DNA from: Apostichopus japonicus
Taxonomy: Eukaryota > Echinodermata > Holothuroidea > Aspidochirotida > Stichopodidae
Assembly (NCBI RefSeq): GCF_037975245.1
Contig: NC_092564.1
Span: 24,922,484-24,986,483 of the forward strand
Length of the DNA stretch: 64,000 bases
Direction of reading: 5' to 3'
Position numbers and translations under genes: made by a program
Part shown: positions 1 through 11,059 of the stretch, piece by piece
Position numbering within the stretch: position 1 is the stretch's first letter
How the letters are laid out: the number at the start of each line of letters is the position of its first letter
The notes under the pieces: model-generated
Told to the model about the DNA's origin: nothing
The model's database searches: none
The model's input: the letters and a program-made list of their open reading frames with translations, nothing else

Positions 1-40
1 TATATATATATATATATGTGTGTATATATATATATATATA
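1..40. repeat. TA dinucleotide array
   Basis: Alternating TA with a short GTGTG interruption; it runs off the left window edge, so its full length is unknown. Confidence 0.97.
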
Positions 41-120
41 CTGAGGAGCTGACGTCATCATCAATTTAGACTTAAATGAGCTTACCAGAGATCTATGTTA
101 AATTACATTTGAAATCTGGG
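41..120 (-). repeat. Dispersed CRE-containing repeat, copy A (partial)
   Basis: The reverse complement matches the cores of copies at 9411-9728 and 40030-40316: a block reading roughly CTCNTTTAAG-N2-TAAATTGATG followed by TGACGTCAGCTCCT. The full CRE palindrome is at 50-57. The copy stops abruptly at the TA array at the window start. No coding capacity. Probably a non-autonomous mobile element; its class is unknown. Confidence 0.6.
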
Positions 121-530
121 GATGCTGTAGAAACATTTCTAGCCATTAAAGTTTTCGCTTTTCTTGGGAAAGTCATCCTTTAAGTGTTTGAAATGTTTTA
201 AATTAAAGTATGTAAGTAAAATTTAAAGTGGGAAACACCCCATAAACCACCATATGAACCAAACGAATGTTTCAAGTTTACATAAATCATTTGATGAAAG
301 GAACAACAAAAACTGAAGACCCTTTGACACAAAATAGACAACAGTACCTATAAACTAGCAAGTTTAAGTAGAGATCAAAAGACGAACATGAATTAGATCA
401 CACATACCCAATAGGTAAACTTTCCAGACAGTCAACATCAGAGATCATTAAATACATCAGGGGATATGATTTGAACAATCCACATGAGAAGTGTTGCCAA
501 ATTATTAAGAAATCTTTACGAAGTTAAATA
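121..530. other. Intergenic, nothing recognised
   Basis: AT-rich single-copy-looking sequence. No open frame of note, no RNA gene and no repeat that I can see. Confidence 0.6.
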
Positions 531-650
531 AAAATGACACCGAAGGAATTAAACTGACACCATAGGAATTACAATGACACCATGGGAATGAAAATAACAC
601 CAAAGGAATTAAAATAGCACATAAGGAATCAAAATGACACTAAAGGAATT
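531..650 (+). repeat. 20-bp minisatellite, six units
   Basis: Six consecutive 20-bp units of the form AAAATGACACCNAAGGAATT, each with 1-4 substitutions and no indels. The exact 20-bp spacing is visible throughout. Confidence 0.93.
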
Positions 651-862
651 CAAAGATGTCGCTTTTAGTGTTTCTGTAATGGAATACATTATCACATAAT
701 GTCCGTTGAGACTGTGCGGTGTATCATTCACCGCCGTTACAAGAAAAAAGAGACTTAAAATGTGTTTACTATACAAGAACGACACCGAACCTCATTTGGC
801 CTATACTTTTGACGTAACCACTGAAATATATGATCAGTTATTTTCAGTAGACACAAACCCAA

Positions 863-867
<5 letters not shown>

Positions 868-927
<60 letters not shown>
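868..927. repeat. TA dinucleotide array
   Basis: About 60 bp of TA repeats with a single TTTAA interruption. A short apparent reading frame runs into it and is not a gene. Confidence 0.97.
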
Positions 928-929
<2 letters not shown>

Positions 930-1043
930 TGATATAGATAACTGTCATGAACAGCTCCCTCATATATCTATAAAAAATATTTATATATTATTCCATGTAG
1001 GAGACATCACAGATTGAATGTTCCTTCACATACGCAAGGCTGA

Positions 1044-1176
1044 AGACTTGATCAAGTATAAATATGACGTCATCGAGCCACCACATGATCATCAAACTTG
1101 AATGTTATTCTTCATTTATTACAATATTTAGTTTTTTGTAATGGAGATGGGTTTCACAAATGCTGAATCTAAAATA
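1044..1176 (+). repeat. Dispersed repeat, pair member 1
   Basis: Matches the reverse complement of 10911-11059 along its length. Shared landmarks in order are GACTTGATCAAGT, the TGAC(G/A)TCATCGAGCCA block, TATTACAATATTTA, and ATGGAGATGGGTTTC. This copy keeps a perfect TGACGTCA (1065-1072), which is TGATGTCA in the partner. No coding capacity seen. Confidence 0.7.
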
Positions 1177-1522
1177 TTTGAAGTTCTTTAACATGACCTA
1201 ATGATGTATGCCATTGGTTTCAGTGGCAACACTGTTAACATTCTACCTTGGAAATATGTATAGGTAAAACAAATAACGGTTCCAGAGCCTAGTGGTACTA
1301 TATAACATTGCAGATTTAACAAAATAACAGCTCCCGACATGACGTTGAAATTATAATATCTCTCAAACGGAACACGTTTTTTCTTAGCTGTTGTGGGAAG
1401 TTGTTCTTCACAAAGATCTGCGCTATATAACCCAGAAGTGATGGTTGAATGTGTGTCCTCTTTAAGGAATTCTTAATATTTCTCATATGTATCTTTTGCC
1501 CCTTCTTTTATACAGATACATA

Positions 1523-1997
1523 CAGGGACTAGGAAGCTTCCAAAAAGTGGGGGGGGGGGACAACATCAGAGGGGCACTTTCTCATTCCACAACCACCACT
1601 CGTTATGCTATAAACCGATACAACCGGCCATAACACTTCAATATATATCATGCGTTAGTATGCTATCAATACTATTATGGTGCACGTGACTCTATCAACC
1701 TACATCTGTACTTCTGTCCATCCATAATTAAGAACTTTCCCCCAAAAATCCTCCTGTGTTCATTCCTTGAACAAAAGTCTTTAGCAACCTCGGTTTAATC
1801 CTTAGCATGTATACAGACTAAAACTACAAAATTAAAATTAAATATTAAAATTAACATGAAGGCTTAAGATATCCAAAAGACAGTTCTTCATCAAAGGGGC
1901 AAATTGTATTTGCCAGTAGGGCACAGTTGCTATTTTGGAAAAAAAAGGTGGAGGCACGTGCCCCCCCCCCCCTCCGTGCCCCGGCTCCTACCCCCTC
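1523..1997. mobile_element. hAT-like non-autonomous element (MITE-like)
   Basis: Flanked by a perfect 8-bp direct repeat GATACATA (1515-1522 and 1998-2005), the target-duplication length of the hAT superfamily. The left end CAGGGACTAGGA is imperfectly inverted at the right end (reverse complement GAGGGGGTAGGA). The interior (~475 bp) has no transposase frame and contains long G and C runs near each end. The class rests on duplication length and the degenerate termini, so it is an inference. Confidence 0.55.
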
Positions 1998-2005
1998 GAT
2001 ACATA

Positions 2006-3618
2006 CGTCTTACGATGATAGCAGTGATATCTGTTATACTGTAAGAGTGCTTTCCCAGTCGCTTTAGCACGTATCCTGCATATGTTCTTTATTCTTCATA
2101 TCTTCACATGTTTCTTTAAAGGCATTCTCTGGTAATAATAAAGGTGTACTGGATACATGTATGCATAGTATTAAAGTAATCCGTTTATTCTGCACAAAGT
2201 ACACAAAACCGATAACCCCGTAACAAATTATCGCCATGCATGCATTGCAGGTTGAAATGTACATCTATGTTACTGCCAACCCTCGCATTTACTTTTAATT
2301 CCTCTACAGACACTTAATTTTTCTGATTTGAGCTTCCGCCACGACTGGAAGTAATATCGTCTTTCTAAAGTAGTAAGGCATACATACTATACTATTTCTT
2401 TTTCTTTAATCTTTAAAAGAAAGAAAGAAAATGGCAGCGAAGAACTTATAGATTGCCGCCTACAAATGTGAAAAGAATGGTGACCTAGTCCTACTTTGGA
2501 GTTAAGATCAGAAAAAAAGTCTCTCGAACCCGTCTCTATATCAAACTATCCTCAAATGTAATCTCCAAATCGTTTTTACTTTTTTTTCTCTTTTTTGTTA
2601 AATTTTGTTGAATCGTTTTTTTTTGTGGTACTATTTGGTATCAAACTTCACTGATGTAGGCTTCATGATTGTTTCATTCTTGTAATTGTTCATATTCGAT
2701 TGCGGTTTAACCTATGACCCCAGCTCGAATTACTTGTAATCTCCGTAAAAGGATGGCCTGATTTGTAATCCCACTGCTGACACCAGTTCAATATATTATA
2801 CGCACAGGACGAAAAAGCAATATTATATATGCCAACATATACGTGTATAGTCACTATCTTAGAATTTTATCTAAGAAACAGACGGGCAAAAAAAAAACTG
2901 ACCCTTTTTTTAACGATCAAAATAAAATTCCTTAAAATATAAACCGAAAGCTGAAAACACTAAAAAATCATACCCGACAGCTTTCTGCTTATATTATATT
3001 TACAGAAGACGATGTGATCTCTTGCTGTGATAGACTTCCGTAAATTTGTTTTAAGGTTTATCCAAATAGGACCAATTTGGATATTTCTGGCATACTTGAG
3101 ACTGGTGACCATTTTAGTTTAAACTCAAATCAAATCAAATAGCCTTTCCACAAAATTATCCCTTAAAACATTTCAAGAATGGAAATTACAAATGAATTTC
3201 CATTGCCACTCTGAAGATTAATGTTAAGACACCTGCTCCCATTTAGAGGAATCGATTAATCCCCTTATCGGATTACTCCACGTTAAACCGTTCAGTAAGT
3301 GATCCTTTCGTAAGCTTTAATGGATATGTCTAAACATTAATCATCTCAATTTTTTGAGGTATAACCGCAAATGTTGTATATATTGTCGCTCTTTTTCATA
3401 TTCACGCATTGTAACTAGACATATGAGATCTGTTTGGCTCGACAGTGATCAATCAAATAACGTGCATATATCTGTAGTCCTCTATTTATATAAGACAAAC
3501 AACTGAAAAAAGGCGCTACTCTAGAGAGGATTTCAAATTTAGGCTATTCCAAGTGATTACACTATATTATATTAAATATATGTATATAAAACTAGTATTG
3601 TTCGATACAGGTGACAAA
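2006..3618. other. Intergenic, nothing recognised
   Basis: AT-rich sequence with short A/T homopolymers. No conserved coding block, RNA gene or tandem repeat seen on either strand. Confidence 0.55.
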
Positions 3619-3795
3619 CGCCTATAGTGGAATTACAACCTTCCTTACCGGATTCGAACCTCTGGACATACAATCAGCGTCCATAGCCTAGTGGTTAGTG
3701 TGTCCGCATATAAAGCGGGAGGCCAGGTTCGAATCCCTGTGGAGGCTGTTTTCACTGTTCTGGATTTTCCAACTCACTACGATTTCAATTACATA
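3619..3795 (+). mobile_element. tRNA-derived SINE, family 2, copy 1
   Basis: Contains a box A match TAGCCTAGTGG (3684-3694) and a perfect box B GGTTCGAATCC (3726-3736), spaced as in a tRNA gene. A tRNA-like fold is partly visible: near-complementary ends AGCGTCC/GGAGGCT and an anticodon-like stem TCCGC/GCGGG with a 7-nt loop. The T-arm has an extra C, so it is not a functional tRNA. A second copy at 52933-53120 shares sequence from about 65 bp upstream of box A to the tail. The copy ends directly at a TA array. Just upstream, GGATTCGAACC (3650-3660) is an exact inverted box B. Confidence 0.75.
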
Positions 3796-3799
3796 ATTG

Positions 3800-3803
<4 letters not shown>

Positions 3804-3856
<53 letters not shown>
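3804..3856. repeat. TA dinucleotide array
   Basis: About 53 bp of pure TA immediately after the tail of the SINE at 3619-3795. Frames running through it in both directions are repeat artefacts. Confidence 0.97.
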
Positions 3857-3859
<3 letters not shown>

Positions 3860-6800
3860 ATCGTGTAATACTTCCGGTACCGATCAAGAGGATACGCACA
3901 CTGTAACCATGGAAGTAGGCTATCACTTGTTGTAATTTTCGCTTTGTGTAACATTTTACTGAAGCAAGTTGGGATTTGCCATTTTAATTTTATACGTTTT
4001 CGTGAAGAGGTCATTTTGCATTGACTTTTCTAACAATCAGTTCCGACAAAAATATCAGTGACTGTGAAATGATTTGCTCCCATAAATGTTCACACAGTGT
4101 CTTGTGTTTGTATTAATTTCAAACTCCGTCAGTTCACCGCTTAACCGCTTAACTTGTTTTCCCCTCTATATTTTTGAGGGAGTGCATGTCACCTACGATT
4201 TAACTCTGTGCATGCGTTTTTTCCGATGATGGAACTGTCCACATCAATGTAGTTAATTTTGATTTAGTAGCAACTCGGGTTTGTTAAAAGCATATCTGTA
4301 ATACCATACCTAGATAAAACAGATCGGGTTACTCCAGTGGAAATCAGTAACTGATCATTAAACATGCCATAATGAAAAAAAAATGAACTGAAACTCATAA
4401 TTATTATTAAAGGTACAAAAAGTTTAACTATACACATTTCCACAAAGTGCAAGCTGAAAATATTTTTGTCAATCTATGAAACCAGTCTCTGCTATATTAA
4501 AGGGTCAAAAGTACTTCAGATCCGTTCTAGTTGTCCTAAACGTTTTGTCAGTCTATAAATAGAAAAATTAATTTCAAAGTGCTTTACTCTCTTTACTATA
4601 TCTAGTTGTGTTTCAGTTATAATATATAAAAATAAAAGATTAAAAAAGGACGGATTTAACCCTCTGCAGTACACATATGGACGTCACAAGATTATTGCTA
4701 TAGACTGACAACTATACATCACAAGTTAAATGATTATTTAAACATTTATAATTAAATTCTAAAAACTGCATGCACAAAGCTATAGCCACGTTTTCCTGTT
4801 TATTTAAGAGGGCTTTGCCATGACTAAGAATTTTGGACACCGACCGCCGTTTGGAATTAATCTCAGTTCGGCAGAATTTAAACAAATCTTCGAAGATATC
4901 ACGTATAACTGTAAACGATAAAGGATTTCGTTTAGATGGAAAGCGGAAGTTATGTTTCTTACCATTGGATGCGGTTTTTCTCTATCGTTACCGTCCGAGA
5001 TGGACATTTTAGGGGGTGGGTGGTTGGGGTGGAGAGAAGGTCAGAATGCTACGCATAAGCCTCGGTACAGGATTCGGTACAGGATTATATTCGGGGTTAT
5101 ATACAAACTTAAATTGCACCCATATAGGATAAAGAGGTAGATATTTGCTTCGAATAGCCAACTAACTTTTCTTGCGTTTTTCTTTTCCTTGCGTTAGGAA
5201 ACACCTGTTGCGGTATTATAATGTTATAGACGACCAAGCCGTATGTACATAATTGACCATACGAGGTGGTTTAACGTCATTTTCGCAAAACATTCAGATA
5301 TAGTCTTTACATAATCGTAAACTGTCGTCAACCAAAGAAAATAATGACGATTCTCATTTGAACAGAAGCAAATACTAAAGCTTAACTTTGACATATTCCA
5401 ATACTACAATCCCAAAAGCAATTGTATAACGTTATATTTAGTTTACACATCAGTATAGGATGACATACATCCACGTACGGGACTATACGTCCTACATTGC
5501 CATTAGTTATGAGGAATTTAAGCGATACTTTAATCATTTTGTCAGCCGTTTTTAATATTGTATTTTAAAATGATTTCTTTGCCCCTTCAAGCTTTTATGT
5601 GCAGAAATTATCTTTCTCCCATATGGTCAAATTAAACCGACTTCTTTAAATAACTGAGATTTTAACGGCATTCATAACTTTATTATATAATATACATTAA
5701 AAGAAACCACAACTGCAAAATTCATTAATATTTTGCTACACTGATTAATTGAAATCTATACTGGATATCTCTGAACGTGTGTAGTTTTATTAGTCGTGGA
5801 TCTCGTCTCGTTGTATTGTGTTGGTTCCGACAGAGAAAACAAGAATCGTATCGTAAGATCGTGACCGATACGAGAAAAGCCACAGGGCACATAGGGTATA
5901 CCGTTTTACCATTTGTTTAATCTGGAGTCGCTCAATTTCCTTTTTCTATTCTAAAAATCATGCTTATGAATGCTTACATACGGTTTCATTGACCTGTCAT
6001 TTAAAAAAAAAAAAAATAAGTCATGTACAAAATCGATCGAACTTTTTTTTTTCATAGGAGTCTTAAGACGTGTAACCTTTTATATTTTGGGCGGTAAAAA
6101 TCGGTATATGAAAAATCAGATTTTTTTGTTTTGATGATGATGATGATGATGATGACATTTTGAACCATGTAAGGTAAACTTACCAACCTCTCCCCCACTT
6201 CCCGTAGTTCCTGGAAAATAATGATGTTACTTCTGTGGGAGTAGTGGAGTAAGTTTGAGTAATGAGTAATGAAGATATATGAAAGAAGACTATAACGTAT
6301 CCTACAACGATATCTTATCCATTTGTATATAATTCTATACGAGGACATTCGCGTCAGATCACGTGTTATAGTATCACGTGTTAGCATACATGCAACGTCA
6401 ATTTATGAGCGAAGCCACCATTGGTTTTTATTTATTTTAAAAAATCGCTTAATATAAATGTCTCGACCTGTTTAAAACGTGATAACATTTTACCATGACG
6501 TTTTTACATTATTTTTCATTTTTCTTTTGTGCATAAATGTATGGCCTTGATCTGTAGATTATTATCAAAGTGGGTCAAATTGTTCACTTCGCGACAGAAT
6601 ATTTATAGGGTTTTGTTATATGCAACTATAACGCCTGAAACTTCCAATAGCTAATTTGTGCTTAAACAGATAGACCACAATGGTAATGGAAAAAAAGTAT
6701 ACAGCGAGTCTCCTAATGATTGGGTTCGATTTAGTTTTTTCACAAAACCATGTAGTACGCATGACTTTGACGTCATATGATCACGTGAAATAACATAATT

Positions 6801-7086
6801 TATCATTTAAGATTTGTAAGAAAAAGGTCAGAAAATTATTTTTCTTTTTCCACAAAGTGCTGCTGATTCACATGTAATAAACTGGTAACAATTCTTCAAT
6901 TTGAGCAGAAAATGGTCGACATTGTCTAAGCCGTTATCTAAGCGACTAAACTAGATAAAAAATAATGGATTTCATGTCGGCTGGATATACTCACTTATAA
7001 TCGAGGAAGTAACTTCTGGCAGCTGCTAATGAGAGATACTGTGAGCGATACACTCAATGTGTTGGTATAGTTTCAGCAGACAAATC
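3857..7086. other. Intergenic, only minor simple repeats
   Basis: No gene recognised. It contains a GAT trinucleotide run (6133-6155), an A run near 6002-6015 and a full CRE palindrome at 6768-6775 beside a CACGTG E-box (6783-6788 region). Open frames up to ~110 codons are low-complexity and unlike known proteins. Confidence 0.55.
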
Positions 7087-7169
7087 TATATACATATGTA
7101 TAATATATATCTATATAAATATATATATATATATCTACATATATGGGTGTATATATATATATGTATATA
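7087..7169. repeat. Degenerate TA-rich array
   Basis: TA repeats interrupted by CTA and GGGTG. The sequence TCACGTGTCTTCAT that follows at about 7171 recurs at about 7434. Confidence 0.85.
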
Positions 7170-7889
7170 GTCACGTGTCTTCATCACTTACTATCGGTCA
7201 GATGTCTTTGAAAGGCATCGTAAATGCATATAATATAGACGTTCGTTTGCTCTAAACAGGAAAACAACAACTTTTTCCTTACATGTTGAAAATTTTACCA
7301 GAGCAAATGAGACTAACTTTGAGTAGCTCCTTAGCTTGTTTGTTCGGTATGAAGAGTGTCTATAACTTGAGTGAAACAGAATAATTGAAACTGGTCACCC
7401 ATTCATGAAGTAGAAAGTTTAATTAGTTATTGGTCACGTGTCTTCATTGCTCCAATGGCAGTGTTAGCTACATGATAAGAGGTACTATATGAGGTACGCG
7501 CCCATCTTATTCTGCTTTTCATTAGATCACATTGCCATATTTTCTCGCGATACAAATGTAAACTAATATTGGTTGTTTTCTGTATAGCCCTGTGTTGCGG
7601 TAGTGATGGGCTTGTGAAGGGTATAGAGGAAGTTGTACAGTGTTAGGTAGAATACAAAGTCATATATGAAGATAAAATAATATTTCGTAAAACTTTTATC
7701 AGACGAAACAGAATCCCTGTTAGTTATTCGTACGTGTGATTTTGCAGTAATTTAGTTTTAGACTATAGTTGCCCAATTATGAGGTAGTGTGAGGTACATT
7801 TAGTGAAGGTTTACCCAGATAATTATGGAAGAATGCGTCACCGTGACGATTTACTAATGTTGTCATCTGTAGTGGATAAGGGCGATGGG

Positions 7890-8250
7890 TGTGTTTGGAG
7901 GGGAATTGACTGGTAGTCTGGAGGAAGGGTGGGGTAAGGGTAGGGTGAGGTAAGGTAGGGTAATGTATGCCAAATACACAAACATGTTTGTATTATAACC
8001 ATCAGTATTTTCTATCAAATTCAATAAGAGAAATATTTTACGTTTGTTGTTTTGTCTTGTGTTTGTGTGAGTGTGTTTTTTTTTGGGGGGGGGGGGGTGA
8101 GGTTGGGACAGGGGTACGATAGGTTAGTTAGGATTGAATGTAATTTAAGGTAACATATGCCAAGTAAACAAACAGACTCATTTTAAAAATCATCAGTTTT
8201 ACCCGTAATAATCAAGGAGAAAGCTCTGTTTGTTTGTGCTTTTCTTTGGT
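7890..8250 (+). repeat. Diverged ~190-bp tandem duplication
   Basis: Two successive blocks share the order GGTAGGGT-like G-rich stretch, GGTAA(T/C)(G/A)TATGCCAA, AACAAAC, ATCAGT(A/T)TT, and a TTTGTTTG-like tail. The first starts near 7890 and the second near 8095. Divergence is high, so the duplication is old. The first block opens with a G-quadruplex-type stretch at 7927-7945. Confidence 0.6.
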
Positions 8251-9020
8251 TTCCAATATTTGCTTGATATTTAAGTAAAGAAAACGAAAGAGCGATTGAT
8301 TTATTTAAAAGAAAACCCCTTCGGTTTCCTTTAAGCCTCCGACATTTTCAAAATGTATCAAAATAGATATATGGTGGTTGCCTCTAACAAGATAAGGTCT
8401 TTAGAGGAATTAACATATTAACGTTAATACTTTGTAACGGTAGGAGTAAAATAACGCGCGTGTCATTTATTATTCATTTACCTATGCATAATATAAAAAG
8501 AATTCACACCCTCCTCAGACTTACCTTATACGAATAGTTTATATTTTCTCGTTTACTTAATGAAGGACAACTCACACCAATAATGACATGCCAATATCAA
8601 AACATCTTAATTTAAATGTAAAATACTAAACAGAACAACCACATAAGCTGTTGATGTGCATTCAACTGCAACGTGAAAAAATATAAAACAATTCATACGT
8701 GCAGGAATTTTTATTTCGTTAATGTTTTTTTTCATATCAGTAGTTGTGCCTCGAAGGATGGTTTTGTCGAAAAGGTACTTCCATTATTTTCTAGGATTGC
8801 GAGGACTTGACACATTCTTTTCTTTATTTTCTTTTGTTTTAAATGCTATAAGAAACAACGGTTTAAGTTTATGTCCTTTTATTTCTAAATCGCGGAATTG
8901 TCGATATTCCTTCTTATTCTGAACATTCCGTAATTTGTTTGATTTCATGTTTCGAGATCGAGCCGTTAAAAGCAAACTCCAAAAAAATTAATTATCAAAC
9001 CTTACAACCTAAAGCTACAG
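8251..9020. other. Intergenic, nothing recognised
   Basis: AT-rich with no repeat or gene that I can support; overlapping ~65-codon frames on the two strands near 8722-8975 are T/A-rich and look spurious. Confidence 0.55.
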
Positions 9021-9270
9021 GAGTTTGTATGTGATTAATAATATAGTGAAACAAACGTGTCAGAGTTTGTATGTGATTAATAATTTAGTGAAACAAGGGT
9101 GTGTGGGTTTGAATGTGATTAATAACATAGTGAAACAAACGTGTAAGAGTTTGTATGTGATTAATAATATAGTGAATCAAAGTGTCAGAGTTTGTATGTG
9201 ATTAATAATATAGTGAATCAAAGTGTCAGAGTTTGTATGTGATTAATATTATAGTGAAACAAGGGTGTGT
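9021..9270 (+). repeat. 41-42-bp minisatellite, six units
   Basis: Units begin GAGTTTGTATGTGATTAATA at 9021, 9063, 9105, 9147, 9188 and 9229, with the next unit start at 9271. Two sub-types alternate at the unit end: CAAACGTGT and CAAGGGTGTGTG. Confidence 0.93.
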
Positions 9271-9410
9271 GGGTTTGTTTGTTAATAAAAGCTGACGTTA
9301 GACAGCATTTCCGCTCTGATATATCATATCAGCATGGCAAGGAATTTGAGTGTTAGTTTTGTTCTATAGCTAATGCTGTTGTCGCGATATTCACAATTAA
9401 AGTATACTAG

Positions 9411-9728
9411 ACCTCTCAAATGCTCCTTTAAGATTAAATTGATGGTGACGTCAGCTCCTGAGAGCAGGCCTGTATGCTAATGTCAATCCATTGTCTTATT
9501 AATTCTAATAACCTAATTGTATTTTGCTAAACATACGAACCACTGGGTGACACTTTGGTAACATTCAATACCATTTCTCCTTGACATATTTGTAATGTAC
9601 TTTTGAAACATGCTATTTTCTTATTGCGTACTGTGTTGCATCTGCGGAATTGACCTAAATCGTCTGTGTGTTAGACTAAGCAGTTCAGTCACTTACTTAA
9701 ATTGATGAACTGCAGGTGTTTAAAGGGT
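9411..9728 (+). repeat. Dispersed CRE-containing repeat, copy B
   Basis: Aligns by eye over ~320 bp with 40030-40316. Shared blocks are ACCTCT, CTCCTTTAAG, the TGACGTCAGCTCCT core (CRE at 9446-9453), TTATTCTAATAA-like spacer sequence, and the 3' block TGTTAGACTAAG(C/T)AGT ending GTGTTTAAAGG. No coding capacity; the termini are unresolved. Confidence 0.75.
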
Positions 9729-9973
9729 CATTTTCCCAACTTAAAAGTGGTTTAGAATTATAACCTGGATTGAAAACAGAGTTTCTTAGCTATCTTCAAA
9801 ACATCAAACTTAATGTAATGCCTATAAGGTATCCTATACAATATTGAAACAAAATTGTCTGGGAGACAATGTTGTCAGAGAGAAACTGGATTCATTTGTA
9901 TCTCGCTATACGGAGTGATCTTTGAGTGTTTGGCACAGCTCTTAATACGTGTAGAGTACAACACCATGAGTAG

Positions 9974-10255
9974 GAGTACAACACCATGAGTACGAGAACA
10001 ACACCATAACACCACACGGTGCGAGTACAGCACCGTGACTCTGAGTACAACACCATGAGTACGAGTACAACACCATAACACCACACGGTGCGAGTACAGC
10101 ACCGTGACTCTGAGTACAACACCATGAGTACGAGTACAACACCATAACACCACACGGTGCGAATACAGCACCGTGACTCTGAGTACAACACCATGAGTAC
10201 GATTCCAACAACATGAGTACGAGTGCAACAACGTGAGTGTACGAGTGCAACACCA
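9974..10255 (+). repeat. 69-bp minisatellite with internal hairpin
   Basis: Three near-identical 69-bp units start at 9974, 10043 and 10112, with a degenerate fourth from 10181. Each unit contains GAGTACAACACCATGAGTAC and an 8-bp inverted repeat CACGGTGC...GCACCGTG separated by 7 bp. Because 69 is divisible by three, all frames stay open through the array, producing ~100-codon repetitive frames on the minus strand that are not evidence of a gene. Confidence 0.95.
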
Positions 10256-10910
10256 TCAGTACTAGTATAGTAGAATTATCCTTGTTATATGTAGGAGTAC
10301 AAAGCTTTAAGCACGAGTAAAGTTAATCTTGCACTGTATGGGTTTCTTAACTAGATTTCCTTGATGCCCCCAGTTGCTAGCACACACCCGTGACGGCTAC
10401 TATAAGAATACACGTAACTATGATATAGAATTTGAGTACATCGCAAACTCACTCAAACTCTGACTTGATGATACAGTGAACGCTGTCCTCAGCATGCCGT
10501 TATCTACCAATATAGTCAACCCTGTGTTAGCAAATACGCATTTCATCATTTTAACTTAAAACCAGAACATCAAAGTAAACTATTATTGCATGTCCTACAT
10601 ACATTTTGCAAAATCCGTAACTTACACGCACGTATAACATTCGTACCGTAAACACAACCAATCTTTTGTTTAGTTCTATAGATTAGGGTGGACATTATTT
10701 TATTCTACGTAAAAGAGAGATTTCGCTTATTTGTCAGAGATATAAGTTGTGAAGAAAAACTTCCCCCTATACATCTAAAACAAATCTTGTTCAATTCGGG
10801 GGGCTGTCATTTTCATAAATATCTGATGTTACTTTTTAATATCTCTTTGTTTTTACATTTCATATATCACTAATACCAATGCCATCATAAGGTCATTATA
10901 TAGGGTTTCA
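10256..10910. other. Intergenic, nothing recognised
   Basis: AT-rich; nothing supported. Confidence 0.5.
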
Positions 10911-11059
10911 ATATGTTAGATTCAGTATTTGCGAAACCCATCTCCATTAAAGAAAATAAATATTGTAATACATAAAGATCGAGAAAAAAAACACATAAAG
11001 AACTGAAGCAACCAGTGGCTCGATGATGTCATAATTATTATAGACTTGATCAAGTCGTC
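10911..11059 (-). repeat. Dispersed repeat, pair member 2
   Basis: Inverted relative to 1044-1176 about 9.7 kb away, with the same ordered blocks (AACCCATCTCCATT, AAATATTGTAATA, TGGCTCGATGATGTCAT, ACTTGATCAAGTC). No coding capacity. Confidence 0.7.

Noticed and set aside
3679-3747. A functional tRNA gene
   Set aside because: Box A and box B are good, but the T-arm has an extra base, the acceptor stem has a mismatch, and a second diverged copy shares non-tRNA flanks: it is a SINE.
9875-10256. Three overlapping ~100-118-codon minus-strand frames
   Set aside because: A consequence of the 69-bp minisatellite period being divisible by three; all three frames are open.
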